Source of the DNA: Candidatus Scatomonas merdigallinarum
GTDB taxonomy: Bacteria; Bacillota; Clostridia; Lachnospirales; Lachnospiraceae
Direction of reading: 5' to 3'
DNA: 64,000 bases
Assembly (NCBI GenBank): GCA_018716305.1
Contig: DVKB01000003.1
Coordinates: 62,001-126,000 of the forward strand
The translations under genes were made by a program, and so were the position numbers. Positions within the stretch are counted from its first letter, which is position 1; the number at the start of each line of letters is the position of its first letter. Below the pieces are notes generated by a model. That model did no database searches and had not been told where the DNA came from. It saw nothing but the letters and a program-made list of their open reading frames with translations. Positions 7,981 to 16,858 of the stretch are shown here, one piece after another.

Positions 7981-9372
7981 TCACGCGTGGGGAATATCCG
8001 TATACTCGCTGATCTCCCGGCTGGCGGTGCACAGATCCTCCACGGAAAGATCGGAAAGCCGGCTGTGGCCGGTGATCCGGGCGAAGGTTTTCAGCTCCTC
8101 CAGGGAAGTGTTCAGGTAGTTGCCGACTCTCCTGGCGGCGGGCTCAATTTTCAGCCGGGACCGCAGGTCGGGATCCTGGGTGGCGATGCCCATAGGACAC
8201 ATGCCGGAGCCGCAGATCCGGTACTGCTGGCAGCCCAGCGCCATAAGAGGACCTGTAGCGGCGGCCACAGCGTCAGCTCCCATAGCCAGGGCCTTGGCGA
8301 AATCAGAGGAAACCCGCAGGCCGCCGGTGATAATGAGGCTGATGCCGGAGTCTATGCTGTCCAGATATTTTCTGGCCCGGTGCAGGGCGTAGATGGTGGG
8401 AACGCTGGCGGAATCCCGCAGGAATCTGGGAGAGGATCCGGTGGCCCCGCCCCGGCCGTCAATGGTGATGAAATCCGGTTCCCCAAAGACACAGAAAGCC
8501 AGATCCGCCTCAATATGGCCTGCGGCGATCTTGACTCCCACCGGCCGTCCGCCGGAGGCCATTTTCAGCTGGCTGATCAGGGTTTTCAGATCTTCCTTTG
8601 TCTCTATGCCGGGAAAGCGGGAAGGGGCGATAATATCCTGACCCATGGGGCGGTTCCGGAGCCGGCTGATTTCCGGGGTGACTTTTTCCGCCGGCAGGTG
8701 TCCGCCCATGCCGGGCTTAGTGCCCTGGCCGATCTTAATCTCAATGGCGTCCGCCCTCTGAAGATTTTCCGGAGTGACGCTGTAGAGATTGCCTACATAT
8801 TCAAAAATGTATTTTCCGGCGGCCTCCATTTCCTCCGGCAGAATGCCGCCTTCCCCGGAGCACATGGCGCTGCCTGCCATAGCGCTGCCCTTTGCCAGGG
8901 CGATTTTGGCCTCCCGGGAGAGAGCGCCGAAGGACATGTGGGAGATGTATACCGGATTTTCCAGCACCAGGGGCTGTTTTGCCCGGGGGCCGATGACCGT
9001 GCGGGTGTCCACAGGGGCACGCTCGTCCAGGGGCATGGGATCCAGCTGCGCTCCCAGGATAAAGATGTCGTCCCATCCGGGCATAGGAAGACGGGTTCCC
9101 ATGGCGGCGGAGAGAGTTTTGCCGGAGACGGCCATCTCGTGGATCTCCGCCATCATGCGGCAGCTTTCATCGGCCCGGACCAGTTCCCGGGGATATTCAA
9201 GAGAAATTTCCTGCTTTTCGGGTTCCGAAGTCCGGGTATCCGCCTCCTCCCACAGGAAAAAGGCGGAAGCCGGCTGGCGGCAGACCGGGCACTCCTGTAA
9301 TTGGGAAAACGGGCGCCCCTCCTTTTCTTCATCGTAGACAAAGCCGCAGACGCTGCATTTGTATTTTGCCAT
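7981..9372 (-). CDS. rubredoxin-domain / FMN glutamate-synthase-like oxidoreductase
   Basis: The ATG at 9372 (MAKYKCSVCGFVYDEEKEG) is preferred over one six codons upstream because AAAGGGGG lies just before it. The first ~45 residues form a rubredoxin-like domain with two CxxC pairs (CSVCGFVYDEE, CPVCRQPAS). The rest is the FMN-binding, TIM-barrel glutamate synthase domain, with GQGTKPGMGGHLPAEKV, TIDGRGGATGSSPRFLRDS and the Cys-rich iron-sulfur motif CGSGMCPMGIATQDP. No amidotransferase domain is present, so ammonia-dependent or non-glutamate chemistry is possible. The rubredoxin domain probably feeds electrons to FMN. Confidence 0.85.
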   Translation of the reverse strand: MAKYKCSVCGFVYDEEKEGRPFSQLQECPVCRQPASAFFLWEEADTRTSEPEKQEISLEYPRELVRADESCRMMAEIHEMAVSGKTLSAAMGTRLPMPGWDDIFILGAQLDPMPLDERAPVDTRTVIGPRAKQPLVLENPVYISHMSFGALSREAKIALAKGSAMAGSAMCSGEGGILPEEMEAAGKYIFEYVGNLYSVTPENLQRADAIEIKIGQGTKPGMGGHLPAEKVTPEISRLRNRPMGQDIIAPSRFPGIETKEDLKTLISQLKMASGGRPVGVKIAAGHIEADLAFCVFGEPDFITIDGRGGATGSSPRFLRDSASVPTIYALHRARKYLDSIDSGISLIITGGLRVSSDFAKALAMGADAVAAATGPLMALGCQQYRICGSGMCPMGIATQDPDLRSRLKIEPAARRVGNYLNTSLEELKTFARITGHSRLSDLSVEDLCTASREISEYTDIPHA

Positions 9373-9438
9373 GCAAAAACCCCCTTTCATTGGTAGTGCC
9401 TTTATTCTACCATGGATGCGGAAAAATTCCTATTCCTG

Positions 9439-11175
9439 TTACGGAAAACTCTCCCCGAGACACAGAGCTCCGTACCCCACCCTGGGATCCGGATATTCGC
9501 TGATCCCGGGCAGAGGCCTGGCGCCCTTCCGCAGGTAGGCCTTCAGTTTTTCTCCGTAGAGAAAGGGGTCGTTTCCTCTGACAATGCCCCATTCCATCAG
9601 CAGAGCCGCGGAGCCGGCGATGAAGGGGGCGGCAAAGGAGGTTCCGGTAAAGAGACCGTAGCCTCCTCCGGGCCGGGGAGCCTGAATGTCTACCCCGGGA
9701 GCCGCCAGATCCGGCTTGGGGCCGCTCTGAAGGAGAGCCTGCCCCCGGCCGGAGAAGGGAGCGTAGGAGGAAAGACCGGAATTGTAGGCGCCTGCGGTGA
9801 GCGCCCGGCCTGCGGTGGATGGAATGGTCAGGGTGGCGTCCGGGGAGGGAAGATAAAAGGCGGCAGAGCTGTCAGAGCCGCTGCCCGGAAGCCACATGTG
9901 GAAGGTTCCGTGGGTGATCCGCCGGGGCGTCAGGCGCAGGGTCCAGACGCCGCTGTCTACGTAGGAGGCGCCGGGAGCCGGAAGAAAATCCAGAAAAATT
10001 TCCTGCAGCAAAGAGAAGGGGCCGGGCATGCCGTAAAGGGCCAGCACCTCCGTATTTGCCAGCCGGATCCGGAGAGGCCCCTGACCGGGACGGAGGGGAC
10101 CGGCGCTTTCCCCGCCCGGGTGAATCAGCCATACATCCGCTTCATCCACATACTGCTTCCAGATCTGCAGGCTGGTGCCCAGGGTGTAGGGAGTTATGGA
10201 AAATTCTGTGTCGGAGGTCTGGCCGGAAACCATCCGGCCGGTATGGTGGGTGCGGCCTTCCCCGTCATTGCCGGCGCCGACACAGATGACATTCCTGCCC
10301 AGGCCGGAGACGGCGTCTATGTAGGTTTCCAGCAGAGAATCCCCGCTGTGAGAGCCGTAACTGTTGCCGAAGCTGATATTGACTGCCAGGGGGAGGGCCT
10401 GTTGGATAGAAAAGCGCACCGCGTAGTCCAGGGCCTGCATCAGCTGGGTGGTTCTGGGAAAATCCCCCGGTTTCGGCGTTCCCAGTTTGACGGCCAGCAG
10501 GCTGGCTTCCGGGGCAGCGCCTTTTAAGACCCCGCCGCTGGCTAAGCCGTTTCCGGCGGCAATGCCCAGAACCGCGGTGCCGTGGCCGGAGGCGTCCCGG
10601 CTGGGCACCTGTTCCAGAGGAGCCGCGGAAGCCAGGGCCGCGTTGATCTGTTCTTCCGTATAGAGGGTTCCCAGATGATAGCCTTCCGGGGGAGGGCCAT
10701 CGGGGACAGTCTGATCCCAGAGCCGGAGGATGCGGGTGCTGCCGTCCGGCCGTCGGAAATCCGGGTGCGTGTAGTCCACGCCGGAGTCCAGACAGGCCAG
10801 GAGAACCCCTTTTCCCGTGAGAGGTACCCCGGCGGCGGAACCGCTCTGCACCGGGTTGATGCAGGAGGCGGCCCGGCCGTCAGCCGCCGCGAAATACAGA
10901 CTTTTCGGCATCTCCATAAAGGTAACCCGGGGCAGAAGGCTGACTCTTTCCAGGGCTTCCCGGGACAGGCGGAGAATCGCGTAATTTCCCAGAAGGAGAG
11001 TGGAGGAAAGGGCCTCTTCCTCTAAAAACGAGGGATCTCCCTGGTAGCGGATCACCACTTCAAAGGTCTGATCTTCCGGATCGTATCCCGCACCCAAAGG
11101 CGCGGAGCGCATTCGTTCCTCCGGGGAAGCCCAGAGAGACAGATTCAGGAGATTTTCAATTTTCTGATTGTCCAT
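9439..11175 (-). CDS. subtilisin-family (S8) serine peptidase, Csp-like
   Basis: This 578-residue protein has an intact S8 catalytic triad: Asp130 in LLACLDSGVDYTHPDF, His198 in DASGHGTAVLGIAAG, and Ser513 in GTSFAAPFIAGSAAL, plus the oxyanion Asn in ICVGAGNDGEG. There is no signal peptide. The long insert between His and Ser and the N-terminal domain (MDNQKIENLLNLSLWAS) resemble the clostridial family that includes the Csp germination proteases. A role in spore germination cannot be claimed, because many Lachnospiraceae carry several such proteins of unknown role. The ribosome site is weak (AAAAGG). Confidence 0.85.
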   Translation of the reverse strand: MDNQKIENLLNLSLWASPEERMRSAPLGAGYDPEDQTFEVVIRYQGDPSFLEEEALSSTLLLGNYAILRLSREALERVSLLPRVTFMEMPKSLYFAAADGRAASCINPVQSGSAAGVPLTGKGVLLACLDSGVDYTHPDFRRPDGSTRILRLWDQTVPDGPPPEGYHLGTLYTEEQINAALASAAPLEQVPSRDASGHGTAVLGIAAGNGLASGGVLKGAAPEASLLAVKLGTPKPGDFPRTTQLMQALDYAVRFSIQQALPLAVNISFGNSYGSHSGDSLLETYIDAVSGLGRNVICVGAGNDGEGRTHHTGRMVSGQTSDTEFSITPYTLGTSLQIWKQYVDEADVWLIHPGGESAGPLRPGQGPLRIRLANTEVLALYGMPGPFSLLQEIFLDFLPAPGASYVDSGVWTLRLTPRRITHGTFHMWLPGSGSDSSAAFYLPSPDATLTIPSTAGRALTAGAYNSGLSSYAPFSGRGQALLQSGPKPDLAAPGVDIQAPRPGGGYGLFTGTSFAAPFIAGSAALLMEWGIVRGNDPFLYGEKLKAYLRKGARPLPGISEYPDPRVGYGALCLGESFP

Positions 11176-11266
11176 AACAAAGCCTTTTCGGGGGATTATT
11201 TTACCTTATTCAGAGGTTTCGGGGATTATGCCCCATGCCCATTTGGCGCTTAATATGGTGCCTGCG

Positions 11267-11298
11267 GATTGCTCCGCGCTGTGCGCTCCCACAATCCT
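11267..11298. repeat. dispersed hairpin repeat, copy 1
   Basis: CGGATTGCTCCGCGCTGTGC followed by GCTC. It shares 23 of 24 bases with copy 2 at 37799-37822. Here the outer GGATTG pairs with CAATCC and the inner GCGC with GCGC, giving a hairpin. Confidence 0.6.
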
Positions 11299-11429
11299 AC
11301 CCAATATTCGTATACCGTGGGATATGCATCCCACTTTTATGCTCATATTAGGGCGGGTCCCAAGGCCTTAAACCCACTTATGAGCAAGCTCATGTGGGTT
11401 TAGGCCTTTTGACCCTGGCATCATGCAAA

Positions 11430-11458
11430 TTGAAAAACGGGAAGAATTATGCTATGAT
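11430..11458 (+). promoter_or_regulatory. sigma-A-type promoter of hisC
   Basis: TTGAAA (11430-11435), a 17-bp spacer, then TATGAT (11453-11458). It places the start point about 60 bases before hisC. Confidence 0.7.
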
Positions 11459-11476
11459 GGGAGGGCAAACCAACAG

Positions 11477-11506
11477 TCGGCAGGCAGTCCGGGAGACTGC
11501 TGCCGA
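11477..11506 (+). promoter_or_regulatory. leader hairpin ahead of hisC
   Basis: TCGGCAGGCAGTC and GACTGCTGCCGA pair over 12 bp with one bulged G and a 5-base loop. The hairpin lies between the promoter and the GAAAGAGG ribosome site. It has no T-run, so it is not a simple terminator. Confidence 0.6.
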
Positions 11507-11528
11507 GGGAAGAAAGAGGAAAAGACAG

Positions 11529-12599
11529 ATGAGAGACTGGAGAGAGGGAGTCCGCCGGGTGGAACCTTACGTGCCGGGTGAGCAGCCCAGTGAGAGACGA
11601 ATGATTAAGCTGAATACCAATGAAAATCCCTATCCGCCGGCGCCGGGAGTAGAGAGGGCGCTGCGGGAGCTGGACGCGGACCGGCTGCGGCTGTATCCCG
11701 ACCCGGAGGCCGGGATCCTGGTGGATGCCCTGGCAGAGTATTACAAGGTTAAGCCATCCCGGATCTTTGTGGGGGTGGGCTCCGACGATGTGCTGGCTAT
11801 GGCGTTTCTCACCTTTTTTAACTCGGAGCAGCCTATTCTGTTTCCGGACATTACCTATTCCTTTTATGATGTCTGGGCAGGGCTGTTCCGGATTCCCTAC
11901 CGCCAGGTTCCTTTGGATGAGAAGTTTCAGATCCGGCCGTCGGATTATTTCGGAGAAAACGGAGGCATTGTATTCCCCAACCCCAACGCCCCCACTGGGG
12001 AGGAGCTGCCCCAGGAGGCCATTGAGGAGATTTTGAAGCACAACCGGAATTCCGTGGTGATTGTGGATGAGGCGTATGTGGATTTCGGAGCCAAATCCGC
12101 CCTTCCCCTGTTGGAAAAGTACGACAATCTGCTGGTGGTGCAGACCTTCTCCAAATCCCGCTCCATGGCGGGCATGCGGATCGGATTCTGCGTGGGCAGC
12201 GAGGAGATGATCCGCTGCCTCAATGACGTGAAATATTCCTTTAATTCCTACACCATGGATCAGACCGCGCTGATTCTGGGAGCGGAGGCGGTAAAAGACC
12301 GGGAGTATTTCGACAGGACCAGAGGCGAGATCATGGATACCCGGGAGTGGACCAAAGGGGAACTTCGGCGGCTGGGATTTTGCTTCGGAGACTCCAGGGC
12401 CAACTTTATCTTTGCCGCCCATGAGAGGGTGCCGGCAGAGAAAATTTTTCAGGCGCTGCGGGAACAGCATATCTATGTACGGTATTTCCGGAAGCCCAGG
12501 ATCAGCAATTACCTGCGGATTACCATCGGCACCAGGGAAGAAATGCGGGAACTCATTGATTTTCTGGAACATTGGCTGCCTTCGGCAAACGAAGAATAG
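11529..12599 (+). CDS. hisC: histidinol-phosphate aminotransferase
   Basis: The start at 11529 (MRDWREGVRRVEPYVPGEQ) follows AAGAGGAAA; the longer frame upstream from a GTG runs through the promoter and leader and is not coding. The 356-residue protein is a fold-type I PLP aminotransferase with LNTNENPYPPAPG, the NPNAPTG motif, VIVDEAYVDFG, and the PLP-binding Lys in TFSKSRSMAGMRIGF. HisC makes histidinol phosphate from imidazole-acetol phosphate. It is unlinked to other his genes except a distant, odd HisA at 23.5 kb. Confidence 0.92.
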   Translation: MRDWREGVRRVEPYVPGEQPSERRMIKLNTNENPYPPAPGVERALRELDADRLRLYPDPEAGILVDALAEYYKVKPSRIFVGVGSDDVLAMAFLTFFNSEQPILFPDITYSFYDVWAGLFRIPYRQVPLDEKFQIRPSDYFGENGGIVFPNPNAPTGEELPQEAIEEILKHNRNSVVIVDEAYVDFGAKSALPLLEKYDNLLVVQTFSKSRSMAGMRIGFCVGSEEMIRCLNDVKYSFNSYTMDQTALILGAEAVKDREYFDRTRGEIMDTREWTKGELRRLGFCFGDSRANFIFAAHERVPAEKIFQALREQHIYVRYFRKPRISNYLRITIGTREEMRELIDFLEHWLPSANEE

Positions 12600-12653
12600 G
12601 GACATTCCGCGGCTTCATATAATAGACGGAAACGGTATGGGGGACCTGCGGAA

Positions 12654-13451
12654 ATGAAAAGCCATGCCTTGGGTGTATTTTTGTTCGGTCTGGCTACAGC
12701 GGCCTCTCTGACCCTGCTCTACGGAGTGGATCTTGGCAGGAGCTGGATCGAAGTCAGCGGCAGTACGGCCAGAGAATATCAGGTGCCCATCCGCCGGGTA
12801 CAGGGCAGGGAAAAGCAGGCGGTTCTTACCTTTGACGCAGTCAGGGAAAGCAAAAATCTGGAAAAAATCCTTGGAATTCTGGAACAGGAACAGGTGCGGG
12901 CCGCGTTTTTTGTCACAGGGGACTGGGCGGAGCAGTATCCGGAAGAAGTCAGGAAGATCGCGGCCTCCGGACAGGATCTGGGAATCAGCGGCCGCGTTTG
13001 GCGGGATATGCGGGGACTTTCCGGCGCGGAAGCCAGGGAGGAACTTAAGGAAGTCAGGGAACAGGCGGAGGACGTAAGCGGTCAGGAGATTTCTCTGTTC
13101 CGGCCGCCGGAGGGCCGGGCCGGCTATCGGCTGGTAGAGAGTGCCAGGGACTGCGGATTGATCACAGTTGCCTGGGATGTGGACAGTCTGGACTGGAAAG
13201 AGTATGGAGCGGACTTTGTGGTGGAGCGTCTGACAGGCTCCCAGGGGATTCGGGACGGGAGCATTGTCCTTTGCAGAGCGGACGCCAAGGACACTGCGGA
13301 GGCCCTGGAGGATCTGATCCGGGAGATACGGGGACAGGGATATGAACTGGTGGGTATGTGGGAGCTTCTGTACCGGGAGGATTTCTACATAGATCAGCAG
13401 GGAACGCAGATTTCCTGGGCGCCGGAGGAAGAACAGGGAAAGAAACCTTAG
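12654..13451 (+). CDS. polysaccharide deacetylase-fold protein lacking metal ligands (probable pseudoenzyme)
   Basis: A 265-residue protein with an N-terminal membrane anchor (residues ~5-24) and a NodB-type domain. The fold is clear from AAFFVTGDWAEQYPEEVRKI, the RPPEG motif (150-154) and the WDVDSLDW motif (174-181). However, the metal-binding Asp pair TFDDG is TFDAV (59-63), the HSxxH motif is replaced by GISGRVWRDM (110-119), and the final LxH is LCR. All three metal ligands therefore appear to be lost or reduced to one Asp. It is likely a structural or sugar-binding protein at the cell surface, not an active deacetylase. Confidence 0.8.
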   Translation: MKSHALGVFLFGLATAASLTLLYGVDLGRSWIEVSGSTAREYQVPIRRVQGREKQAVLTFDAVRESKNLEKILGILEQEQVRAAFFVTGDWAEQYPEEVRKIAASGQDLGISGRVWRDMRGLSGAEAREELKEVREQAEDVSGQEISLFRPPEGRAGYRLVESARDCGLITVAWDVDSLDWKEYGADFVVERLTGSQGIRDGSIVLCRADAKDTAEALEDLIREIRGQGYELVGMWELLYREDFYIDQQGTQISWAPEEEQGKKP

Positions 13452-13469
13452 AAGAAGAGGGGGAAGGAT

Positions 13470-14237
13470 ATGGAAACGGAATTAAAATTTGCCGTTCTCA
13501 TTGACGCGGACAATATATCGGATAAATATATCAAGATTATTCTGGAGGAAACGGCCAACAGCGGCATCGCCACTTACAAGAGGATCTACGGGGACTGGAC
13601 CAGTCCTCAGCTGGCCTCCTGGAAATCTGTGCTGCTGGACAATTCTATTATTCCCATGCAGCAGTACAGCTACACCACGGGGAAAAACGCCACAGACTCC
13701 GCCATGATTATTGATGCCATGGATATTCTGTATTCCGGCCATGTGGACGGGTTCTGTCTGGCTTCCTCAGACAGTGATTTTACCCGTCTGGCGGCCAGAC
13801 TCCGGGAGGCCGGCATGCAGGTCATCGGCATGGGGGAGAGCAAGACGCCGCAGCCCTTTATTTCCGCCTGCAACCAGTTCAAATATCTGGATCTTCTCTA
13901 TGAGAAGAAGCAGGAGGAGGCGGAAGAGGCGGCGGAGCCCCAGGCCAAACGGAGGGCGCATAGGGAGAAGAACAAGCCCCAGAAGGAACTGGAAAAGACA
14001 AAGAAGACCATTAACACCATTATCGAGAAATTTTCCGATGACGACGGCTGGATTTTTTCCGGAAAACTGGGGGATCAGCTTTCCAAGCGTCTGCCGGATT
14101 TTGATGTGCGGAATTTCGGCTTTTCCAAGCTGACGCCTTTTATGAAATCTCTGGGATGCTATGAGATCAACAAGGTGTCCGACGGAGGCGGCCAGAAACA
14201 GATATACTTCCGGGTAAAGGAGGGCAAAGGAAAATAA
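13470..14237 (+). CDS. NYN-domain (PIN-like) nuclease with C-terminal OST-HTH/LOTUS domain
   Basis: A 255-residue protein. The N-terminal NYN domain has the acidic residues expected of a PIN-like ribonuclease: D12 and D14 in LIDADN, D76 in GKNATDSAMIIDA, and D101/D103 in ASSDSDF. A charged linker (EEAEEAAEPQAKRRAHREK) leads to a C-terminal OST-HTH/LOTUS domain (INTIIEKFSDDDGWIFSGKL ... RNFGFSKLTPFMKSLG), which in other proteins binds RNA. The combination suggests an RNA-processing or RNA-decay enzyme. It sits 18 bp after the deacetylase-like gene and 19 bp before dapF, apparently in one operon. Confidence 0.88.
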   Translation: METELKFAVLIDADNISDKYIKIILEETANSGIATYKRIYGDWTSPQLASWKSVLLDNSIIPMQQYSYTTGKNATDSAMIIDAMDILYSGHVDGFCLASSDSDFTRLAARLREAGMQVIGMGESKTPQPFISACNQFKYLDLLYEKKQEEAEEAAEPQAKRRAHREKNKPQKELEKTKKTINTIIEKFSDDDGWIFSGKLGDQLSKRLPDFDVRNFGFSKLTPFMKSLGCYEINKVSDGGGQKQIYFRVKEGKGK

Positions 14238-14256
14238 AAAAATCCGCGGAGGGCGT

Positions 14257-15099
14257 ATGAGATTCACGAAAATGCAGGGATGCGGGAATGATTACGTGTA
14301 TGTGGACGGTTTCCGGGAGCGGATAGAAGATCCGGCCCGGACGGCACAGATCGTAAGCGACCGCCATTTCGGGATCGGATCCGATGGACTGATCCTGATT
14401 CAGCCTTCCAAAAGAGCAGATTTTGCCATGGAGATGTACAATGCCGACGGTTCTGAAGGGGCCATGTGCGGCAACGGCATCCGGTGCCTGGCAAAATATG
14501 TATACGATCATGGGCTTACCCGGAAAACGGAGATCCGGGTGGAGACCAGAAGCGGGATCCGGGATCTCCGGATGAAGGTAAAAGATCACAAGGTTTATGA
14601 GGTACAGGCAGATATGGGACGTCCGGAGCTTGCGGCGGCCAGAATTCCGGTTCTGGCAGAGAAAGAGCAGGCGGTGGACGTCCCTGCTGTGATTCTGGGA
14701 AAGGAATACCGCTATACGGCGGTATCCATGGGGAACCCCCACGCGGTGGTTTTCGCGGGACCGGTGGAAAAGCTGGATCTGGAAACACTGGGGCCGGAGT
14801 TTGAGCACTATCCGGCGTTTCCGGACCGGATCAACACGGAATTCGCGGAAGTGACGGGGCCGGACAGCCTGCGGATGCGGGTCTGGGAGAGAGGCTCCGG
14901 GGAGACCCTGGCCTGCGGTACCGGGGCCTGCGCCGCGGCGGTGGCGGCGGTTCTTCTGGGAAAAGTCCGGAAAGATCAGGTGGAAGTCCGCCTGCGGGGA
15001 GGAGTCTTAAAAATTTTCTGGGATCGGGGGGCGGACCGGGTCTGGATGACCGGGCCCGCGGTTACGGTCTTTCAGGGAGAAATTCAGGGAATCGAATAA
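14257..15099 (+). CDS. dapF: diaminopimelate epimerase
   Basis: A 280-residue protein with both catalytic cysteines in their motifs: MCGNGIRCLAKY and LACGTGACAAAVA. The start is MRFTKMQGCGNDYVYVDGF. DapF converts LL- to meso-diaminopimelate for lysine and peptidoglycan synthesis. GGAGGGCGT lies close to the ATG. It is the last gene of the run that starts at the deacetylase-like gene and ends at a long palindrome. Confidence 0.96.
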   Translation: MRFTKMQGCGNDYVYVDGFRERIEDPARTAQIVSDRHFGIGSDGLILIQPSKRADFAMEMYNADGSEGAMCGNGIRCLAKYVYDHGLTRKTEIRVETRSGIRDLRMKVKDHKVYEVQADMGRPELAAARIPVLAEKEQAVDVPAVILGKEYRYTAVSMGNPHAVVFAGPVEKLDLETLGPEFEHYPAFPDRINTEFAEVTGPDSLRMRVWERGSGETLACGTGACAAAVAAVLLGKVRKDQVEVRLRGGVLKIFWDRGADRVWMTGPAVTVFQGEIQGIE

Positions 15100-15110
15100 G
15101 CCTGAGAATC

Positions 15111-15148
15111 GGAAGGGCCCTATGGGGATTTACCCATACGGCCCTTCC
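15111..15148. terminator. palindrome between convergent dapF and fhs
   Basis: GGAAGGGCC and TATGGG pair with CCCATA and GGCCCTTCC around a 6-base loop, with a single unpaired C on each side. Neither side has a clear T-run, so termination efficiency is uncertain, but the position is right for both genes. Confidence 0.55.
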
Positions 15149-15169
15149 GGCTGTCAGGTGAAAGGAGTA

Positions 15170-16858
15170 TCAGAACAGGCCGCTGATCCGTCCTGTGCTG
15201 TCAATGTCAATGCTCTCCGCTGCCGGAGATTTGGGAAGTCCCGGCATCGTCATAATTTCGCCGGTGAGAGCCACGATAAATCCGGCGCCGGCGGAGATCT
15301 TCAGATTCCGCACCGTTACGGGAAAATCCCCGGGCGCACCCAGCTTGCTCGGATCATCGGAAAGGCTGTACTGGGTCTTTGCCACACAGATGGGACAGCT
15401 GCCGTAGCCCAGGGCCTCCAGCTGCTCCGCCTGCTTTCTGGCGGAAGCGGTGAGTATGGCTCCGGAGCCGCCGTAAATTTTCCGCACAATCTGATCCAGT
15501 TTATCCTGGATGCTTCCCTCCAGCTCATAGGAGAAGGTGAAGCCGGAGTGATCCTCTTCGCAGAGCCGAACCACTTCCTCTGCCAGGGCAATGCCGCCCT
15601 CGCCGCCCTTGGCCCAGACCTGGGACAGAGCCACGTTTACCCCCAGTTTCCGGCATTCCTGCTCCACCAGATCCAGTTCCGCCTTTGTGTCTGTGGGGAA
15701 GGCGTTGACCGCCACCACACAGGGCAGATGATAGACGCCGCGGATATTGCTGACATGCTTCAGCAGGTTGGGAAGGCCTTTTTCCAGGGCTTCCAGATTT
15801 TCTTCATTCAGATCCTTAATGGCAACTCCGCCGTGGTGCTTCAGAGCCCGGACGCTGGCCACTACCACCACCGCGCTGGGGGTCAGTCCGGCCATACGGC
15901 ACTTGATGTCAAAGAATTTCTCCGCCCCCAGATCCGCGCCGAAGCCGGCTTCTGTGACGCAGTAGTCCCCCAGCTTCAGAGCCATGCGGGTGGCGGTGAC
16001 GGAATTGCAGCCGTGGGCGATGTTGGCAAAGGGGCCACCGTGGATAATGGCGGGAGTATGCTCCAGAGTCTGTACCAGATTGGGCTTCAGGGCGTCCTTC
16101 AGCAGAGCGCACATGGCGCCTTCCGCGTGGAGATCGCCGGCAGTCACCGGCTTCTGCTCCGAGGCTTTTCCGTAGGTATAGCCCACCACCAGCTTTGCCA
16201 GCCGGGATTTCAGGTCGTCGATGTCGTTGGCCAGACAGAGGACGGCCATGATCTCCGAGGCGGCGGTAATGTCATATCCGTCCTCTCTGGGGGTTCCGTT
16301 GCTCTTTCCGCCCAGACCGTCCACGATATTGCGGAGCTGCCGGTCATTCATATCCATGCACCGGCGCCAGGTGATCCGCCTGGGATCTATGTTCAGGGCG
16401 TTGCCCTGATAGATGTGGTTGTCCACCATAGCCGCCAGGAGGTTGTTGGCGGTGCTGATGGCGTGAAAATCTCCGGTAAAATGAAGGTTGATATCTTCCA
16501 TAGGAACCACCTGGGCGTATCCTCCCCCGGCGGCTCCGCCCTTGACGCCGAAAATAGGACCCAAAGAAGGCTCACGCAGGGCGGCCACGGATTTTTTGCC
16601 GATTTTCCGCAGGCCGTCCGCCAGCCCCACGGTGGTGGTGGTCTTTCCCTCTCCCGCGGGAGTGGGATTGATAGCGGTTACCAGCACCAGTTTTCCGTCC
16701 GGGGCCTCGGACTCTTTTAAGAGGCTGTAGTTGATTTTCGCCTTATATTTTCCGTACTGTTCCAGGTAGCGGTCGTCGATCCCCGCTTTTGCCGCAACTT
16801 CTGTAATAGGAGCCATGGTACACTCCTGGGCGATCTCGATATCTGATTTATAAGCCAT
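15170..16858 (-). CDS. fhs: formate-tetrahydrofolate ligase
   Basis: A 562-residue protein with the family P-loop-like motif [18 protein letters not shown] and the conserved [20 protein letters not shown] and [20 protein letters not shown] stretches. It joins formate to tetrahydrofolate using ATP, the entry of formate into the methyl branch of the Wood-Ljungdahl pathway and into purine and serine metabolism. In this window it complements the methyltetrahydrofolate-corrinoid operon at 27.9-31.8 kb. No other folate genes adjoin it. The upstream region is strongly A+T-rich. Confidence 0.96.
   Translation of the reverse strand: MAYKSDIEIAQECTMAPITEVAAKAGIDDRYLEQYGKYKAKINYSLLKESEAPDGKLVLVTAINPTPAGEGKTTTTVGLADGLRKIGKKSVAALREPSLGPIFGVKGGAAGGGYAQVVPMEDINLHFTGDFHAISTANNLLAAMVDNHIYQGNALNIDPRRITWRRCMDMNDRQLRNIVDGLGGKSNGTPREDGYDITAASEIMAVLCLANDIDDLKSRLAKLVVGYTYGKASEQKPVTAGDLHAEGAMCALLKDALKPNLVQTLEHTPAIIHGGPFANIAHGCNSVTATRMALKLGDYCVTEAGFGADLGAEKFFDIKCRMAGLTPSAVVVVASVRALKHHGGVAIKDLNEENLEALEKGLPNLLKHVSNIRGVYHLPCVVAVNAFPTDTKAELDLVEQECRKLGVNVALSQVWAKGGEGGIALAEEVVRLCEEDHSGFTFSYELEGSIQDKLDQIVRKIYGGSGAILTASARKQAEQLEALGYGSCPICVAKTQYSLSDDPSKLGAPGDFPVTVRNLKISAGAGFIVALTGEIMTMPGLPKSPAAESIDIDSTGRISGLF

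Larger units (their letters stand above)
11176..11528. other. intergenic region with repeat, long hairpin, promoter and hisC leader
   Basis: This 353-bp gap separates divergent genes. From left to right it holds a dispersed hairpin repeat (11267-11298), an imperfect long inverted repeat (about 11361-11410) in which AAGGCC, TAAACCCAC and ATGAG pair with CTCAT, GTGGGTTTA and GGCCTT, a good promoter (11430-11458), and a leader hairpin (11477-11506) before hisC. Confidence 0.7.

Noticed and set aside
7987..9300. 437-codon plus-strand frame opposite the rubredoxin/glutamate-synthase gene
   Set aside because: Shadow frame with no start signal, Gly/Ala/His/Gln-rich and without domain features.
11394..11528. 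N-terminal extension of hisC from a GTG
   Set aside because: It runs through a promoter and leader hairpin, has no ribosome site, and extends the protein beyond the normal HisC start.
15122..16720. 532-codon plus-strand frame opposite fhs
   Set aside because: Antisense shadow of formate-tetrahydrofolate ligase. It has no ribosome site or recognisable domain.
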